NCBI RefSeq assembly: GCF_020166435.1
Contig: NZ_JAINZP010000002.1
Location: 372,001 to 436,000, forward strand
Direction of reading: 5' to 3'
Length of the DNA stretch: 64,000 nucleotides
Source: Pectobacterium versatile
GTDB taxonomy: Bacteria > Pseudomonadota > Gammaproteobacteria > Enterobacterales > Enterobacteriaceae
Shown here: positions 36,730 to 48,187 of the stretch, one piece after another
Numbering within the stretch: the stretch's first letter is position 1
Layout: every line of letters begins with the position of its first letter
Made by a program: the position numbers and the translations under genes
The notes under the pieces: generated by a model
Told to the model about the DNA's origin: nothing
Seen by the model: only the letters and a program-made list of their open reading frames with translations
The model's database searches: none

Positions 36730-36771
36730 GTGTTATTCGTGTCCCATTTAGTGTTATTCGTGTCCCATTTA
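36730..36771. repeat. Two tandem copies of a 21-bp unit
   Basis: GTGTTATTCGTGTCCCATTTA occurs twice without a gap and without mismatch, 18 bases upstream of the dppA-like start codon, so it lies in the leader or promoter of that gene. Confidence 0.9.
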
Positions 36772-36906
36772 CTGCGTTTACTTTCTGACTTCCGCTGTCT
36801 GAAATATAAAAATCATGACGATAAAATGACAAATAAAACCATCGAATGAAATAATTTCTACGTTAGGATAACTGTCATAGCTATTACTGAATAAAAAGGA
36901 TTCGTT

Positions 36907-38136
36907 ATGACAGACCGTTTGGCTCATCAGCTCAGCACGCGTTTTTACCGTTACCTCGCCGTCACCAGCCAAAGCGATGCCAGTTCGACAACATTGCCTA
37001 GCACGCCGGAACAGCATGAAATGGCGCGATTGCTGGCGGACGAGCTGCGTGTACTGGGCCTACAGGATGTGGTCATTGATGAGCACGCCACCGTGACAGC
37101 CGTGAAGCCGGGCAACTGTCCGTCCGCACCGCGCATCGGTTTTATTACCCATATCGATACGGTTGACGTCGGCCTGTCGCCGCATATTCACCCGCAAACG
37201 TTGCGCTTTACCGGTGAAGACCTGTGTCTGAATGCCGAGCAGGACATCTGGCTGCGCACGGCGGAACACCCGGAAATTCTGCCGTATGTTGGGCAGGACA
37301 TCATTTTTAGCGACGGCACCAGCGTACTCGGCGCGGACAACAAGGCTGCTGTTACCGTAGTGATGACGCTCATGGAGAACCTGACCGACGCGACGCCGCA
37401 CGGCGATATCGTGGTGGCCTTCGTGCCGGATGAAGAGATTGGGCTGCGCGGTGCCAAAGCGCTCGATCTCAAACGCTTTGATGTCGATTTCGCCTACACC
37501 ATCGACTGCTGTGAACTGGGTGAAGTGGTGTATGAGAACTTCAATGCGGCTTCCGCGGAAATTCGCTTTACCGGTGTGCCCGCGCACCCGATGTCGGCAA
37601 AAGGCGTGCTGGTTAACCCGTTGCTCATGGCACATGATTTTATCAGCCAGTTCGATCGCCAGCAGACGCCGGAGCACACGGAGGGACGCGAGGGCTATGT
37701 CTGGTTTAACGATCTGACGGCGAACGCCAATGAAGCGAAGCTCAAAGCGTCTATCCGCGATTTTGATTTAGCCACGTTTGAACAGCGGAAGCAGCAGATC
37801 GCCGCGATCGCCGACAAGATTGCTGCACAGTACCCGACTGGCAGCGTGACCTACACCCTCACCGATATCTACAGCAATATCAGCAACGCCATCACTGACG
37901 ATCGCCGGGCTATCGACCTGCTGTTTGCCGCACTGGACACGCTGGGCATTGAACCCAAGGTGACACCAATGCGTGGCGGCACGGACGGTGCGGCGCTGTC
38001 TGCCAAAGGGTTGCTCACGCCGAACTTCTTCACCGGCGCGCACAATTTCCATTCGCGCTTTGAATTTTTACCCGTACCGTCGTTTGTAAAATCGTATGAA
38101 GTGGCGCTGAATTTATGCCTGCTGGCGGCGAAGTAA
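36907..38136 (+). CDS. pepT: Peptidase T (tripeptidase)
   Basis: The 409-residue M20 enzyme removes N-terminal residues from tripeptides. The metal-site segments are G-F-I-T-H-I-D-T-V-D, G-A-D-N-K-A-A-V, P-D-E-E-I-G-L-R-G and D-C-C-E-L-G, with the late T-D-G-A-A-L-S-A-K-G and A-H-N-F-H-S-R-F-E-F. It is divergent from the dppA-like gene, with a 194-base shared control region, which is a sensible pairing of peptide uptake and breakdown. Confidence 0.95.
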   Translation: MTDRLAHQLSTRFYRYLAVTSQSDASSTTLPSTPEQHEMARLLADELRVLGLQDVVIDEHATVTAVKPGNCPSAPRIGFITHIDTVDVGLSPHIHPQTLRFTGEDLCLNAEQDIWLRTAEHPEILPYVGQDIIFSDGTSVLGADNKAAVTVVMTLMENLTDATPHGDIVVAFVPDEEIGLRGAKALDLKRFDVDFAYTIDCCELGEVVYENFNAASAEIRFTGVPAHPMSAKGVLVNPLLMAHDFISQFDRQQTPEHTEGREGYVWFNDLTANANEAKLKASIRDFDLATFEQRKQQIAAIADKIAAQYPTGSVTYTLTDIYSNISNAITDDRRAIDLLFAALDTLGIEPKVTPMRGGTDGAALSAKGLLTPNFFTGAHNFHSRFEFLPVPSFVKSYEVALNLCLLAAK

Positions 38137-38172
38137 TCGCGTCCAGAAAAGAGAAAGGCAGACAAACGCGGT

Positions 38173-38203
38173 AAAAACCCGCCTTCCACGAAGACGGATT
38201 TTT
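38173..38203. terminator. Bidirectional terminator between pepT and gsiD
   Basis: AAAAACCCGCCTTC and GAAGACGGATTTTT pair with two G-T pairs around a short CAC loop. A/T runs on both sides allow it to serve both converging genes. Confidence 0.8.
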
Positions 38204-38205
38204 AT

Positions 38206-39117
38206 TCAGCGTTTCAATTTCGGGTCGAGCGCATCGCGCAGACCGTCTCCCAATAAATTAAACGCTAAAACCGTCAGAAAGATCGCCAGACTAGGGAAAA
38301 TCGCGACGTGCGGGGCAATCACCATATCCGATCGCGCTTCGTTCAGCATCGCTCCCCACTCCGGCATCGGTGGCTGCGCGCCAAGCCCTAAGAATGACAG
38401 GCTGGCTGCGGTGATGATCGACATTCCAATGCGCATCGAGAAAAACACCACGATGGAAGATACCGAGCCCGGCAGGATATGTCGAAAAAGGATCGTCCCG
38501 TCACTGGCACCAATGCTGCGGGCCGATTCGATGTAGGTAAGCTGCTTTAGCACCAGCGTATTCCCCCGCACCAGACGGGCGAAAGCTGGGATGCTAAAAA
38601 TCGCGACGGCGACAATCACATTCGCCATACCGCTCCCCATAATCGCCACAACGGCAATCGCCAGCAGAATGCCGGGGAAGGCAAACAGTACATCGCAAAT
38701 ACGCATAATGATTCTGTCCGCCCATCCTTCGTAGTAGCCCGCCACCAGACCGAATGTCGTACCGATAATCATCCCTACCAGCACCGAGAGAATACCCGCC
38801 GTCAGAGAAATGCGCGTTCCCATCAGGATCCGGCTGAAAATATCACGTCCTAATGAATCCACGCCCAGCCAGTGTGCCGCCGACGGGCCTTCATTCAGGC
38901 GTTCATAATCGAAATAGTTCTCGGCATCATAGGGCATCAGATATGGTGCCAGAAACGCGACCACAATCAGCAGCAGTACAAACACGCCTGCGGTGACCGC
39001 AACGTGCTGTCGAAGAAAGCGCCGCCAGAATTCACGCCACGGCGTGCGAACGGGTTTATCCCTATCCCTAATGACAGGGAGCGTCGCCAGCATAGCTTTA
39101 CGTCGCCAGTGTCTCAT
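38206..39117 (-). CDS. gsiD: Glutathione ABC transporter permease GsiD
   Basis: The 303-residue inner membrane protein has six expected helices and the permease EAA-type loop ([15 protein letters not shown]). It begins with a cytoplasmic stretch including [12 protein letters not shown], and the periplasmic part has [13 protein letters not shown], which is typical of DppC/GsiD proteins. It is the last of four genes gsiA-gsiB-gsiC-gsiD, nine bases behind gsiC, and ends at a terminator. Confidence 0.9.
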   Translation of the reverse strand: MRHWRRKAMLATLPVIRDRDKPVRTPWREFWRRFLRQHVAVTAGVFVLLLIVVAFLAPYLMPYDAENYFDYERLNEGPSAAHWLGVDSLGRDIFSRILMGTRISLTAGILSVLVGMIIGTTFGLVAGYYEGWADRIIMRICDVLFAFPGILLAIAVVAIMGSGMANVIVAVAIFSIPAFARLVRGNTLVLKQLTYIESARSIGASDGTILFRHILPGSVSSIVVFFSMRIGMSIITAASLSFLGLGAQPPMPEWGAMLNEARSDMVIAPHVAIFPSLAIFLTVLAFNLLGDGLRDALDPKLKR

Positions 39118-39126
39118 TCCCTTTCC

Positions 39127-40047
39127 TTATTTATAACGAATGGCTGGATTAATCGCGGCATACAGCATATCCACCAGTAGATTGATCAGAATAAACTCCA
39201 GTGAGAACAGCAGTACCTCGGCCTGAATCACTGGATAGTCGCGCATCTCCACCGCATCCACTAGCAGCCGTCCTAGTCCAGGCCAGTTAAAGACCTTCTC
39301 CACGACGATTGAGCCACCGAGCAAGAAACCAAATTGCAGCCCCATCATCGTAACCACCGGAATCAGCGCATTGCGCAGCCCGTGCTTCACCACCACCAGC
39401 GATTCACGCACGCCTTTTGCTCGCGCCGTACGCATATAATCTTCCTGCAAGACATCGACAAACGACGCACGAGTAAAACGCGCCATCACCGCCGCCACCG
39501 CCGCGCCCAGCGTCAGAGAGGGCAAAATGTAGTGCAGCCAAGTGTCCGCCCCCACCGTCGGCAGCCACCCCAGTTCGACGGAAAAAACCTGCATTAGCAG
39601 CATTCCGAGTGCAAACGCGGGGAAAGAGAGGCCGGATACCGCCAGCGTCATCCCGATTCTGTCCGGCCAGCCGTTGCGCCACACTGCGGACACGATACCG
39701 ATCGCCATGCCAAAAATCACCGCCCACACCATGCTGCACACCGTCAGCCAAAACGTCGGCATAAAGCGCATGGCGATCTCTTCGGTGACGGGGCGTTTCG
39801 ATACGATCGACGTACCAAAATCCCCTTGTAGGACATTGGTAAAGAAGTGCCAGAACTGATGCGGCAGCGGTTTATCCAACCCCAAATCCTGCCGGACCAT
39901 CTCGATAACGGCAGCATCCGCTTCCCGCCCGGCGGCTAAACGCGCTGGATCGCCGGGTAGCAGATGAACGAACAGGAACACCAGCACCATCACAATCAGG
40001 AGCGTAGGAATCAGTCCCAGTAGTCGTTTAATAAAATAATTCAGCAT
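39127..40047 (-). CDS. gsiC: Glutathione ABC transporter permease GsiC
   Basis: The 306-residue protein starts at the ATG at 40047 ([16 protein letters not shown]), like E. coli GsiC; the frame continues upstream without support. It has six helices and the EAA loop [19 protein letters not shown]. It pairs with GsiD to form the transmembrane channel. Confidence 0.9.
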   Translation of the reverse strand: MLNYFIKRLLGLIPTLLIVMVLVFLFVHLLPGDPARLAAGREADAAVIEMVRQDLGLDKPLPHQFWHFFTNVLQGDFGTSIVSKRPVTEEIAMRFMPTFWLTVCSMVWAVIFGMAIGIVSAVWRNGWPDRIGMTLAVSGLSFPAFALGMLLMQVFSVELGWLPTVGADTWLHYILPSLTLGAAVAAVMARFTRASFVDVLQEDYMRTARAKGVRESLVVVKHGLRNALIPVVTMMGLQFGFLLGGSIVVEKVFNWPGLGRLLVDAVEMRDYPVIQAEVLLFSLEFILINLLVDMLYAAINPAIRYK

Positions 40048-40155
40048 GAACGGTTTTCCACAGACATGCGTCGGACTCCCTATGAGTGAACGAGTGTTGA
40101 CCACTGCGGGCAGCCTAACGGCCACCCGACTCCTTGGTCATTCTTTTACGGCGAG

Positions 40156-41700
40156 TTATTCTTTCAGGTCGGCCTCTTCAAAACTGAACAAGGTATCTGG
40201 CATCACGTAGAACCCGGTCAGTTTTTTGCTATTAGCCGACACCAAACGCTCTGTCGCCAGGAAAATCCACGGCGCATCCGCCCAGATTTTGTCCTGCGCA
40301 TCTTTGTACAGTTTCTGTTTTTCCGTCCGATCCGTCGTTTTCAGCGCATTCGCCAGATCCACATCCACCTGCGGATTGCTGTAAAAGGCCGTGTTGAATT
40401 GCGCCGGTGGCCAGGCGGCCGTGGCAAACAGTGGTGACAGTGCCCAGTCCGCTTCCCCCGTCGAGGCTGACCAGCCGGTGTAGAACAGGCGAACGCCCGT
40501 TTCCTTAACGCCCTTACCTTCCACTTCGGCGGCGCGTTGCCCCGCATCCATCGCGGTCACCTGCACTTTCACACCAACCTGCGCCAGCTGTTGCTGCGTG
40601 AACTGCAAAACTTTCTGCGCCGTGCTGTGGTTATGTGACGACCAAAGCGTGGTGGTGAAACCGTCTGGGTAGCCCGCTTCTTTCAGCAGTTCACGCGCTT
40701 TGGCCGGATCGTAAGGCCATGGGTGATATTTTACCGAGTAATCAATGCTGCTCGGCAGTGGCCCTTCGGCTGGTGTCGCATAGCCGGAGAACGCCACTTT
40801 AATCAGCGCCTCTTTGTTGATCGCGTAGTTCAACGCCTCGCGTACTTTCGGGTTATCAAACGGTTTCTGCGTGACATTCATACTGATGTAGCGGTGCAGA
40901 ATCGACGGCGACGCCACCAGCGCCAGCTTGTCATTTTTCTCCAACACCTTGGCCTGCTCGAACGGTATCGGATAAGCAAACTGCGCTTCACCCGTTTGCA
41001 GCAGGGCCGCGCGCGTATTGTTATCCACCACCGGACGCCAGGTAATGCTGTCCAGTTTCGGCAACCCCGCCTTCCAGTAGCCGCTGAATTTCTCGACTTT
41101 GACAAAATCGGTCTGATTCCAGGCCACAAAGCGGTATGGGCCGGTGCCTACCGGATGGAAGCCAATATCCTTGCCGTACTGCTTTAATGCCGCCGGAGAG
41201 ATCATCACCGCCGCTGGGTGCGCCAGATTATTAACGAAGGCTGAGAACGGCGTCTTCAACGTGATTTTCACCGTCAGGTCGTCCACCACCTCGGTTTTGT
41301 CAATCATCTTGAACAGGTTATATCGCTTCAGGCGATTGTCGGGATTACTGGCGCGATCCAGATTCACTTTCACTGCGGCGGCGTTAAACGCCGATCCATC
41401 GTGAAATTTGACACCTGGGTGCAGCTTGATGGTGTACATCAGACCATCTGGGCTCGCGTCATAGCTGTCCGCCAGTACGTTCACCAGCTTCATCTCTTTA
41501 TCGAAGCCAAAGAGTCCCTGATAGAATGACTTCGCCACCGTCTGCGATAGCGAATCGTTGGCATCATACGGGTCCAGGCTGGTAAACGTGGAACCCACGG
41601 CGATAACCGCATCTTTGGCTGCCCAGACGGGTGAAGTCGCCATGGCAGCGGTTACTCCTGCGGCCACTAACCAGCGCCGCTTTATCGTCATTACGCTCAT
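40156..41700 (-). CDS. gsiB: Glutathione-binding periplasmic protein GsiB
   Basis: The 514-residue protein has a signal peptide (about 27 residues, ending V-W-A) and the SBP_bac_5 fold: [16 protein letters not shown], then [11 protein letters not shown] and H-P-V-G-T-G-P-Y. It delivers glutathione (or a related peptide) to GsiC-GsiD. ATG codons one and four are both possible starts. It is the second gene of the operon. Confidence 0.9.
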   Translation of the reverse strand: MSVMTIKRRWLVAAGVTAAMATSPVWAAKDAVIAVGSTFTSLDPYDANDSLSQTVAKSFYQGLFGFDKEMKLVNVLADSYDASPDGLMYTIKLHPGVKFHDGSAFNAAAVKVNLDRASNPDNRLKRYNLFKMIDKTEVVDDLTVKITLKTPFSAFVNNLAHPAAVMISPAALKQYGKDIGFHPVGTGPYRFVAWNQTDFVKVEKFSGYWKAGLPKLDSITWRPVVDNNTRAALLQTGEAQFAYPIPFEQAKVLEKNDKLALVASPSILHRYISMNVTQKPFDNPKVREALNYAINKEALIKVAFSGYATPAEGPLPSSIDYSVKYHPWPYDPAKARELLKEAGYPDGFTTTLWSSHNHSTAQKVLQFTQQQLAQVGVKVQVTAMDAGQRAAEVEGKGVKETGVRLFYTGWSASTGEADWALSPLFATAAWPPAQFNTAFYSNPQVDVDLANALKTTDRTEKQKLYKDAQDKIWADAPWIFLATERLVSANSKKLTGFYVMPDTLFSFEEADLKE

Positions 41701-41725
41701 GCTACGTTCTCCTTGTGAATCCCTG

Positions 41726-43627
41726 TCAATACGCGCCGGCTATCGGATGGTGCGCAACAAAGTGCCGCTCACCGACCTGAACCAGAGGCGCCGTGATCGG
41801 CTCATCGCCAAGCGCCCGAATCGGGCTGGGTATTTCATCAACCAGCAGCACCTGCTCACGCTGGCGGCGTGAGGGATCGGCAACGGGTACTGCCGACATC
41901 AGCTTGCGGGTATAAGGGTGCCGAGGCCGCTCGAATACATCCTGCCTTGAGCCGATCTCGACAATCTGCCCCATGTACATCACCGCCACACGATGGCTAA
42001 TACGCTCAACCACCGCCATATCATGTGAAATAAACAAAAATGCGATGCCGAATTCACGTTGCAGTTCCAGCATCAGGTTGATGATTTGTGCCTGAATCGA
42101 CACGTCCAACGCGGATACGGCTTCATCCGCAATCACCACTTTAGGGTTCAGCGCCAACGCTCTGGCGATGCAAACTCGCTGGCGCTGGCCGCCGGAAAAC
42201 TCATGCGGGTAGCGCCTCGCGTGCTCTGGCTCCAGCCCTACGCGCGACAACAGCCACTCAACGCGCTTTTCTGCCTCCTGTCGGCGGCAAATGTTGTGCA
42301 CCAGCAGCGGTTCCATAATCGAGAATCCAACCGTCAAACGGGGATCCAATGAGGCGTACGGATCCTGAAAAATCAGTTGGATATCACGCCGCAAGTGCTG
42401 CAACGCCGCCCCTTTCAACTGCTGGATACGTTGACCATTAAAGGTAATTTCGCCCTTCTGGCTTTCAACCAGTTGAAGCAACGCGCGGCCAGTGGTTGAC
42501 TTACCACACCCTGATTCCCCCACCAGTGAGAGCGTTTCGCCCGGCCAGAGATCGAAGCTGACGTTTTCCACCGCATGTACCTGGCGTGTCACGCAGTTCA
42601 GTAAACCGCTGCGAATCGGAAAACGCGTCACCAGATTGCTGACTTGCAAGATCGGCTCCGCATCCACGGGAACGGTATCCTGCGGTACATTGTCCGCAAT
42701 GCGTACCGTGTTTTGATCCAGCAGCGGAAATTTTGCTGGGAACGGTTGCCCACGCATCGAGCCTAACGCCGGTACTGCCGCCAAAAGCCCCTGCGTGTAA
42801 GGATGCTGCGGCGCAGTAAAGATCTGCCCTACGCTTGCCGCTTCGACGCTTTCCCCACGGTGCATGACCAATACGCGTTCAGCCACTTCTGCCACTACGC
42901 CCATGTCATGGGTGATGAAAATCACGGCCATGTCCATTTCACGTTGCAGCACACGGATAAGTTGCAGAATTTGCGCCTGAATGGTGACATCCAGCGCGGT
43001 CGTCGGCTCATCGGCAATCAGTAGCGACGGTTTACAGGAAAGCGCCATCGCAATCATCACCCGCTGGCGCATACCGCCAGAGAGCTGATGAGGATAGCGA
43101 TCCAGCACATTGCGCGCTTCCGGTATTCTGACCAAATCCAGCATACGCAAGGTCTCTGCCCGTGCGGCGCGTCTGTCCATTCTCTGATGCAAACGAATAG
43201 ACTCGGCTATCTGTTCGCCGACGGGGAAAACCGGATTCAGCGATGTCATCGGCTCTTGAAAAATCATCGCCAGATCCGCACCACGCAACGTTCGCATCAC
43301 CCGCTGACGGGCACCGCGAAGATCCAGCACGTGCCCATCGCGACGACGAAATAGCATGTCTCCTTGATGAATCACCCCGCCCGCATGTTCGACCAGCCGC
43401 ATCAGCGCCAGCGACGTGACCGACTTACCCGACCCCGATTCCCCGACGATAGCCAGCGTTTCGCCCCGATCGACAGAGAACGTTAAATTACGCACAGCGT
43501 CCGCCCGCTGCCCCTGCTGCTCGAAATAGACACTCAGGTTACGTACCTCCACCACCCGTTTTTCAGGCAAAACCAGCCCCGTGATAGGGGGAGACAGTGA
43601 GGCATAATGATCCTGTGTGGGCGACAT
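41726..43627 (-). CDS. gsiA: Glutathione ABC transporter ATPase GsiA, two fused domains
   Basis: The 633-residue protein carries two complete ATP-binding domains. The first has G-E-S-G-S-G-K-S near residue 58 and the signature L-S-G-G-M-R-Q-R. The second has G-E-S-G-C-G-K-S near 372 and F-S-G-G-Q-R-Q-R, with D-E-P/D-E-A Walker B sites. Each is followed by an oligopeptide-transporter C-terminal segment (P-Q-H-P-Y-T and P-R-H-P-Y-T). Such fusion is typical of GsiA. In the second domain Walker B reads [11 protein letters not shown], a common variant. First gene of the operon. Confidence 0.93.
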   Translation of the reverse strand: MSPTQDHYASLSPPITGLVLPEKRVVEVRNLSVYFEQQGQRADAVRNLTFSVDRGETLAIVGESGSGKSVTSLALMRLVEHAGGVIHQGDMLFRRRDGHVLDLRGARQRVMRTLRGADLAMIFQEPMTSLNPVFPVGEQIAESIRLHQRMDRRAARAETLRMLDLVRIPEARNVLDRYPHQLSGGMRQRVMIAMALSCKPSLLIADEPTTALDVTIQAQILQLIRVLQREMDMAVIFITHDMGVVAEVAERVLVMHRGESVEAASVGQIFTAPQHPYTQGLLAAVPALGSMRGQPFPAKFPLLDQNTVRIADNVPQDTVPVDAEPILQVSNLVTRFPIRSGLLNCVTRQVHAVENVSFDLWPGETLSLVGESGCGKSTTGRALLQLVESQKGEITFNGQRIQQLKGAALQHLRRDIQLIFQDPYASLDPRLTVGFSIMEPLLVHNICRRQEAEKRVEWLLSRVGLEPEHARRYPHEFSGGQRQRVCIARALALNPKVVIADEAVSALDVSIQAQIINLMLELQREFGIAFLFISHDMAVVERISHRVAVMYMGQIVEIGSRQDVFERPRHPYTRKLMSAVPVADPSRRQREQVLLVDEIPSPIRALGDEPITAPLVQVGERHFVAHHPIAGAY

Positions 43628-44107
43628 GAACGGCGAATCTCCATATAAATGCGGCTGAAATCAGCGCAGCGCGGTCGGGGACAAATTATCAGCGGTTTTC
43701 GACTATATTTAGCACAAGGTATGATGTAAAGCGGAAACTGATATCAATGCAGCGAAAAATTCTTTTTATAACATTGGGTTAATTATCTCAAAGGCATACT
43801 ATAAGACACGATATCATCCGCAGATGCGCCCATTTTCACCCAAAATGGTTCGAGTTGCGGTAAAAGACTGTTGTTTTAGATAATACACATCGTGATCGTG
43901 CTTAATGCCTAACGAGGATCCACACACCAAAAACTGCATTCCTTGACCTGTATACATTCACCCATGTTACGAACTCTGACATAATTAATATTGGCATAGG
44001 AAACAGGTTTTTGCCCATGAACGACGTGTTGGCGGAACACTATTCTTATTGATGTAATGAGCCGTGATGTAATAAGTCGTATTGATGAAACACACTGTGG
44101 AGTGAAG
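43628..44107. other. Intergenic region between divergent gsiA and moeA
   Basis: The 480 bases contain the two promoters. I see no gene with credible codon use. I looked for a molybdenum-cofactor riboswitch before moeA and found no convincing fold. An AT-rich segment (43735-43815) is the likeliest gsiA promoter area. Confidence 0.4.
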
Positions 44108-45343
44108 ATGGAAAGCGTTAACGCAGGTTTACTGACTCTTGAACAAGCTCTGGAAAATATGTTTTCTCAGGTTCCTTCCCTTACCGAGACAGAGCGCGTA
44201 TCCCTGTTCGACGCCGCAGGACGGATCACCGCCCATGCGATTGCCTCTCCGATTAACGTCCCGCCTTTCGCCAATTCCGCGATGGATGGCTATGCCATAC
44301 GCTGCGCCGATTTGTCCGCTGCTGCACCGCTGCCGCTGGCAGGTAAAGCCTTCGCTGGCACGCCCTTCACTGGCGACTGGCCTGCCGGAACCTGCATTCG
44401 CATCATGACTGGTGCGCCGATTCCCGCAGGAGCCGATACGGTGATCATGCAGGAAGAAGCTGAAGTCAGCGAGGACGGTATCCGCTTTCCCCATGAGGTA
44501 AAACCCGGCCAGAATATTCGTCTGGCGGGAGAAGATATTCAGGCGGGTGCCAGCGTGTTACCCGCAGGCACCAAGCTGGGCGTGGCTGAGCTGCCGCTGC
44601 TGGCATCACTGGGGATTGCGCAGATTGATGTGATACGCCGCCTGAAAGTCGCAGTGTTTTCAACCGGTGATGAACTGCAACTCGTCGGCGAACCGCTGGC
44701 AGACGGCCAGATTTATGACACCAACCGTTTCGCCGTGCGTTTGATGCTGGAACAGTTGGGCTGCGATGTGCACGATCTGGGCATCATCCGCGACGATCCA
44801 GCCGCGCTGCGTGCCGCATTCCATGAGGCAGACCAGCTTGCCGACCTGGTGATTAGCAGCGGCGGCGTTTCCGTTGGTGAAGCGGATTACACCAAGCAAA
44901 TGCTGGATGAGCTGGGCGATATCCACTTCTGGAAGCTGGCGATCAAACCCGGTAAACCCTTCGCCTTTGGCAAGCTGAAACACGCCTGGTTCTGCGGCCT
45001 GCCGGGGAATCCGGTTTCTGCTGCGCTGACGTTCTATCAGTTGGTTCAGCCGCTGCTGGCCCGCCTGTCTGGCTATACACAATGGCACCTGCCACCACGT
45101 GTTCGCGTCAAAACCACCAGCGCACTGAAAAAGACACCAGGGCGCACCGATTTCCAACGCGGCATTTTCAGCCGTAACGCACAGGGTGAACAGGAAGTGA
45201 GAACCACTGGGCATCAGGGGTCACACGTTTTCAGCTCATTCAGCCTCGGTAACTGCTTCATCGTACTGGAGCAAGATCGCGGTCGCGTCGCCGCTGGCGA
45301 ATGGGTCGAAATCGAGCCCTTCAACGCGCTGCTGGGACACTGA
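44108..45343 (+). CDS. moeA: Molybdopterin molybdenumtransferase MoeA
   Basis: The 411-residue enzyme inserts molybdenum into adenylated molybdopterin. It matches E. coli MoeA throughout: [41 protein letters not shown] and L-P-G-N-P-V-S-A. The ATG at 44108 (M-E-S-V-N-A-G-L-L) has a GGAGTGAAG ribosome site; the frame upstream is not supported. moeB follows two bases later. Confidence 0.96.
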   Translation: MESVNAGLLTLEQALENMFSQVPSLTETERVSLFDAAGRITAHAIASPINVPPFANSAMDGYAIRCADLSAAAPLPLAGKAFAGTPFTGDWPAGTCIRIMTGAPIPAGADTVIMQEEAEVSEDGIRFPHEVKPGQNIRLAGEDIQAGASVLPAGTKLGVAELPLLASLGIAQIDVIRRLKVAVFSTGDELQLVGEPLADGQIYDTNRFAVRLMLEQLGCDVHDLGIIRDDPAALRAAFHEADQLADLVISSGGVSVGEADYTKQMLDELGDIHFWKLAIKPGKPFAFGKLKHAWFCGLPGNPVSAALTFYQLVQPLLARLSGYTQWHLPPRVRVKTTSALKKTPGRTDFQRGIFSRNAQGEQEVRTTGHQGSHVFSSFSLGNCFIVLEQDRGRVAAGEWVEIEPFNALLGH

Positions 45344-45345
45344 GT

Positions 45346-46098
45346 ATGCTGCCGGAGCTGAGCGATGAAGAGATGCTGCGCTACAATCGACAGATTGTGC
45401 TGCGCGGCTTTGATTTTGACGGACAGGAAAAACTGAAGGCATCACGCCTGCTGATTGTCGGGCTGGGTGGGCTAGGCTGTGCTGCCGCGCAGTATCTGGC
45501 CGCGGCGGGCGTCGGCCATTTAACGCTGCTGGATTTTGATACCGTCTCTCTGTCTAACCTGCAACGCCAGGTTCTGCACCGCGATGCCCGTATCGGAATG
45601 GCGAAAGTTGAATCGGCACGTCTGACGTTATCCGACATGAATCCGCATCTTTCGCTCGATACAATTGATGGCGATCTCGATGACGAGGCGTTGAGCGAAC
45701 AGGTCAGCAAACACGATGCGGTGCTGGACTGTACCGACAATGTCGCCATTCGCAACCGCCTAAACCGCATTGGCTTTCAGCTCCAGAAGCCGCTGATCTC
45801 TGGGGCAGCGATTCGGATGGAAGGCCAAGTCAGCGTCTTTACCTATCAGCCCGATGAGCCTTGCTATCATTGTCTCAGCCGCCTATTCGGTGTCAATGCG
45901 CTGACCTGCGTCGAGGCTGGCGTGATGTCGCCGCTGGTAGGCACTATCGGGAGCCTGCTGGCGATGGAAGCCATTAAGCTGCTGACGGGATATGGCAAGC
46001 TGACCACAGGTCGATTGCTGATGTTCGATGCGATGACGCTGCAATTTCGTGAAATGATGCTGCCGAAAAACCCGCACTGTGATGTCTGCGGCGGATAA
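45346..46098 (+). CDS. moeB: Molybdopterin-synthase adenylyltransferase MoeB
   Basis: The 250-residue enzyme adenylates the C-terminus of MoaD. It has the Rossmann motif G-L-G-G-L-G-C, D-F-D-T-V-S-L-S-N-L-Q-R-Q with the arginine that contacts ATP, D-C-T-D-N near residue 128, and the zinc cysteines C-Y-H-C and C-D-V-C. It starts two bases behind the moeA stop. Confidence 0.96.
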   Translation: MLPELSDEEMLRYNRQIVLRGFDFDGQEKLKASRLLIVGLGGLGCAAAQYLAAAGVGHLTLLDFDTVSLSNLQRQVLHRDARIGMAKVESARLTLSDMNPHLSLDTIDGDLDDEALSEQVSKHDAVLDCTDNVAIRNRLNRIGFQLQKPLISGAAIRMEGQVSVFTYQPDEPCYHCLSRLFGVNALTCVEAGVMSPLVGTIGSLLAMEAIKLLTGYGKLTTGRLLMFDAMTLQFREMMLPKNPHCDVCGG

Positions 46099-46204
46099 GG
46101 CAGAAAGAGGAAAGATTGGTATCCGGCACGATAAGCCATTGAATACGGCGAAAATCAGTGACACAGTATCAAGGTAAATCATCACGTAAACTGAGGAACA
46201 CACC

Positions 46205-46804
46205 ATGAGTAATGCTTTTTTGCAGTCAATCAAGGCCCGTCGTTCAATCTATGCCATCGGCAATAAGTTACCGATATCAGAAGATCAGGTTACCGCCCTC
46301 ATTACCGCAGCCGTTAATGAAAGCCCCTCCTCTTTTAATTCACAAAGCTCACGCGTTGTGATTCTGTTCGGTGAGCAGCATCACAAACTGTGGGATATTG
46401 TTAAGCAGCAGTTGAAGAAAATTGTACCGGCGGACGCCTTTGCCGCAACAGAAAACAAACTGGCTTCCTTTGCCGCTGGCGCGGGTACTGTCCTGTTCTT
46501 TGAAGACACCGCCGTAATTGAATCACTACAGGAAAAATTCGCGCTTTATGCCGATAACTTCCCGGTCTGGTCTGAACATTCAACCGGTATTGCTCAATTT
46601 GCCGTGTGGTCTACGCTGGCGCAGGAAAAAATTGGCGCCACGCTCCAGCACTACAATCCCCTGATCGACGATGATGTTAAAGCACAGTGGGATCTGCCAG
46701 CCAGTTGGAAGTTGCGTGCTCAAATGCCATTTGGCTCAATCGAGCAGCCGGCCGGTGAGAAAACCTATATTTCCTTTGAAGAACGTTTCCGCGTATTTAA
46801 ATAA
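46205..46804 (+). CDS. Nitroreductase family protein (Frm2/Hbn1-like)
   Basis: The 199-residue protein has an FMN-type nitroreductase fold: R-R-S-I-Y near residue 12, N-E-S-P-S-S-F-N-S-Q-S for the flavin, and L-Q-H-Y-N-P-L-I in the second half. This compact subgroup resembles yeast Frm2/Hbn1 and bacterial homologues linked to fatty-acid or stress responses. The ATG has a GAGG ribosome site. It is a single gene followed by an ERIC element and a strong terminator. Confidence 0.85.
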   Translation: MSNAFLQSIKARRSIYAIGNKLPISEDQVTALITAAVNESPSSFNSQSSRVVILFGEQHHKLWDIVKQQLKKIVPADAFAATENKLASFAAGAGTVLFFEDTAVIESLQEKFALYADNFPVWSEHSTGIAQFAVWSTLAQEKIGATLQHYNPLIDDDVKAQWDLPASWKLRAQMPFGSIEQPAGEKTYISFEERFRVFK

Positions 46805-46821
46805 TCCGCTGACTCATTCTT

Positions 46822-46948
<127 letters not shown>

Positions 46949-46949
46949 T

Positions 46950-46987
46950 AAACAAACAGGGACACCATGCGGTGTCCCTGTTTGTTT
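46950..46987. terminator. Very strong bidirectional terminator
   Basis: AAACAAACAGGGACACC and GGTGTCCCTGTTTGTTT form a perfect 17-pair stem with an ATGC loop. It ends both the nitroreductase-like gene and the convergent lipid kinase gene. Confidence 0.92.
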
Positions 46988-46999
46988 TACGTTCAGATT

Positions 47000-47914
47000 T
47001 TAATCAGGTATCGGTGGCGCAAAAACCTGAATCGCCTTTTCTCTGATCCCGAATACCGCTGGCGTTTTGCCAATCAGCTCGCCGTCGGCATTGATATCGT
47101 GCGGCTTCGAGGTACTCAACGTCAGTTCTCTGGCAGAAAAAGCGCGGACTTTGCGCCAGCGGCCATGCGTTCCTTTGCGGATAAAGGGAATCAGTGCCAC
47201 CATTTCCCACCAGTGGGAAACCTCCAGGCTATACACATCCAGCCGACCATCATCAGGCGCGGCACTGTCAGCTACCGCCATGCCACCGCCGTAGAAACGC
47301 CCGTTCCCCACCGACACCTGTACCGTTCTCACTCGCTCTTTGATGCCGTCATGCTCAATCTGCACGCGGAAAGGACGACTTTGTTTCAAGAGCTTAAAGG
47401 CCGCCAGCGCATAGCCTAATGTTCCCCACCGTTTCTTGGATTTCGCTGACAGCCCGCGCGCCAATGCAGCAGAAAACCCAATACTGGAAACATTAAAGAA
47501 CAGATGCCCGTTGACCTCACCCAAATCAACAGCGCGCCGCTGCCCGTTAGCGATAACCTGCACGGCCTGCCGAATCTCTCTGGGGATCCCCACCGTACGG
47601 GCAAAGTCATTCGCCGTCCCTAATGGCAGCACGCCCAGCGGTAATCCGGTATCCACCAGGCCGGGCGCGGCTGAATTCAACGTGCCATCGCCACCGCCGA
47701 TAATCACAAAATCCACCCGATCCGCATACGCACGTATAATATCGCTGCACGAACCCGTGTCTTTTTCATCCGGTTCGACGATGCCGATCTGGCTTTGTTG
47801 TAATAATTCTTTTACATAGCGTGCGGAGGAATCACCGTTCCGCGCCTGTTTATTAATAAATAAAAGCGCTGTTGGGCCTGATTCCTTCGCTGCTGAATAA
47901 TGGCTCATCGTCAT
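47000..47914 (-). CDS. YegS-like lipid kinase (diacylglycerol kinase catalytic fold)
   Basis: The 304-residue protein has the DAGK catalytic domain: L-L-F-I-N-K-Q-A-R-N-G-D near residue 17, the nucleotide loop G-G-G-D-G-T-L-N (about 74-81), and L-P-L-G-T-A-N-D-F-A-R-T. A C-terminal beta-sandwich ends with the D-G-E segment in N-A-D-G-E-L-I-G. It phosphorylates a lipid at the inner membrane; the substrate is not readable. Length and motifs agree with YegS and related proteins. Confidence 0.9.
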   Translation of the reverse strand: MTMSHYSAAKESGPTALLFINKQARNGDSSARYVKELLQQSQIGIVEPDEKDTGSCSDIIRAYADRVDFVIIGGGDGTLNSAAPGLVDTGLPLGVLPLGTANDFARTVGIPREIRQAVQVIANGQRRAVDLGEVNGHLFFNVSSIGFSAALARGLSAKSKKRWGTLGYALAAFKLLKQSRPFRVQIEHDGIKERVRTVQVSVGNGRFYGGGMAVADSAAPDDGRLDVYSLEVSHWWEMVALIPFIRKGTHGRWRKVRAFSARELTLSTSKPHDINADGELIGKTPAVFGIREKAIQVFAPPIPD

Positions 47915-48187
47915 CCACCCAACATCATTGATTGATTAGATCTAACCACAGGGATAATCAAACCGACAAGGGAGCTTTAACAAGCCCACAATACAATACA
48001 AAACATTACGTTCCAGCAATCTGTGCTAATACTTCCACACTGAAACCACTATACTAAACCCTACGAGTCAGCGATTCCTTTGCCTGCTTTGTTACACTGT
48101 TATTCCAGTAGCACGCGCACCGCTATTTTTAGGTGAAAACAGAGACTTATTCACCTATACCATCAATGCTTCTCTGGGGAGATTACT

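Noticed and set aside
37060..37677. 205-codon open frame on the minus strand inside pepT
   Set aside because: It mirrors the metal-site coding sequence of pepT; long antisense frames are common in GC-rich enterobacterial genes.
43628..44107. Molybdenum-cofactor riboswitch before moeA
   Set aside because: No conserved stem arrangement was found; in E. coli that riboswitch controls moaA, not moeA.
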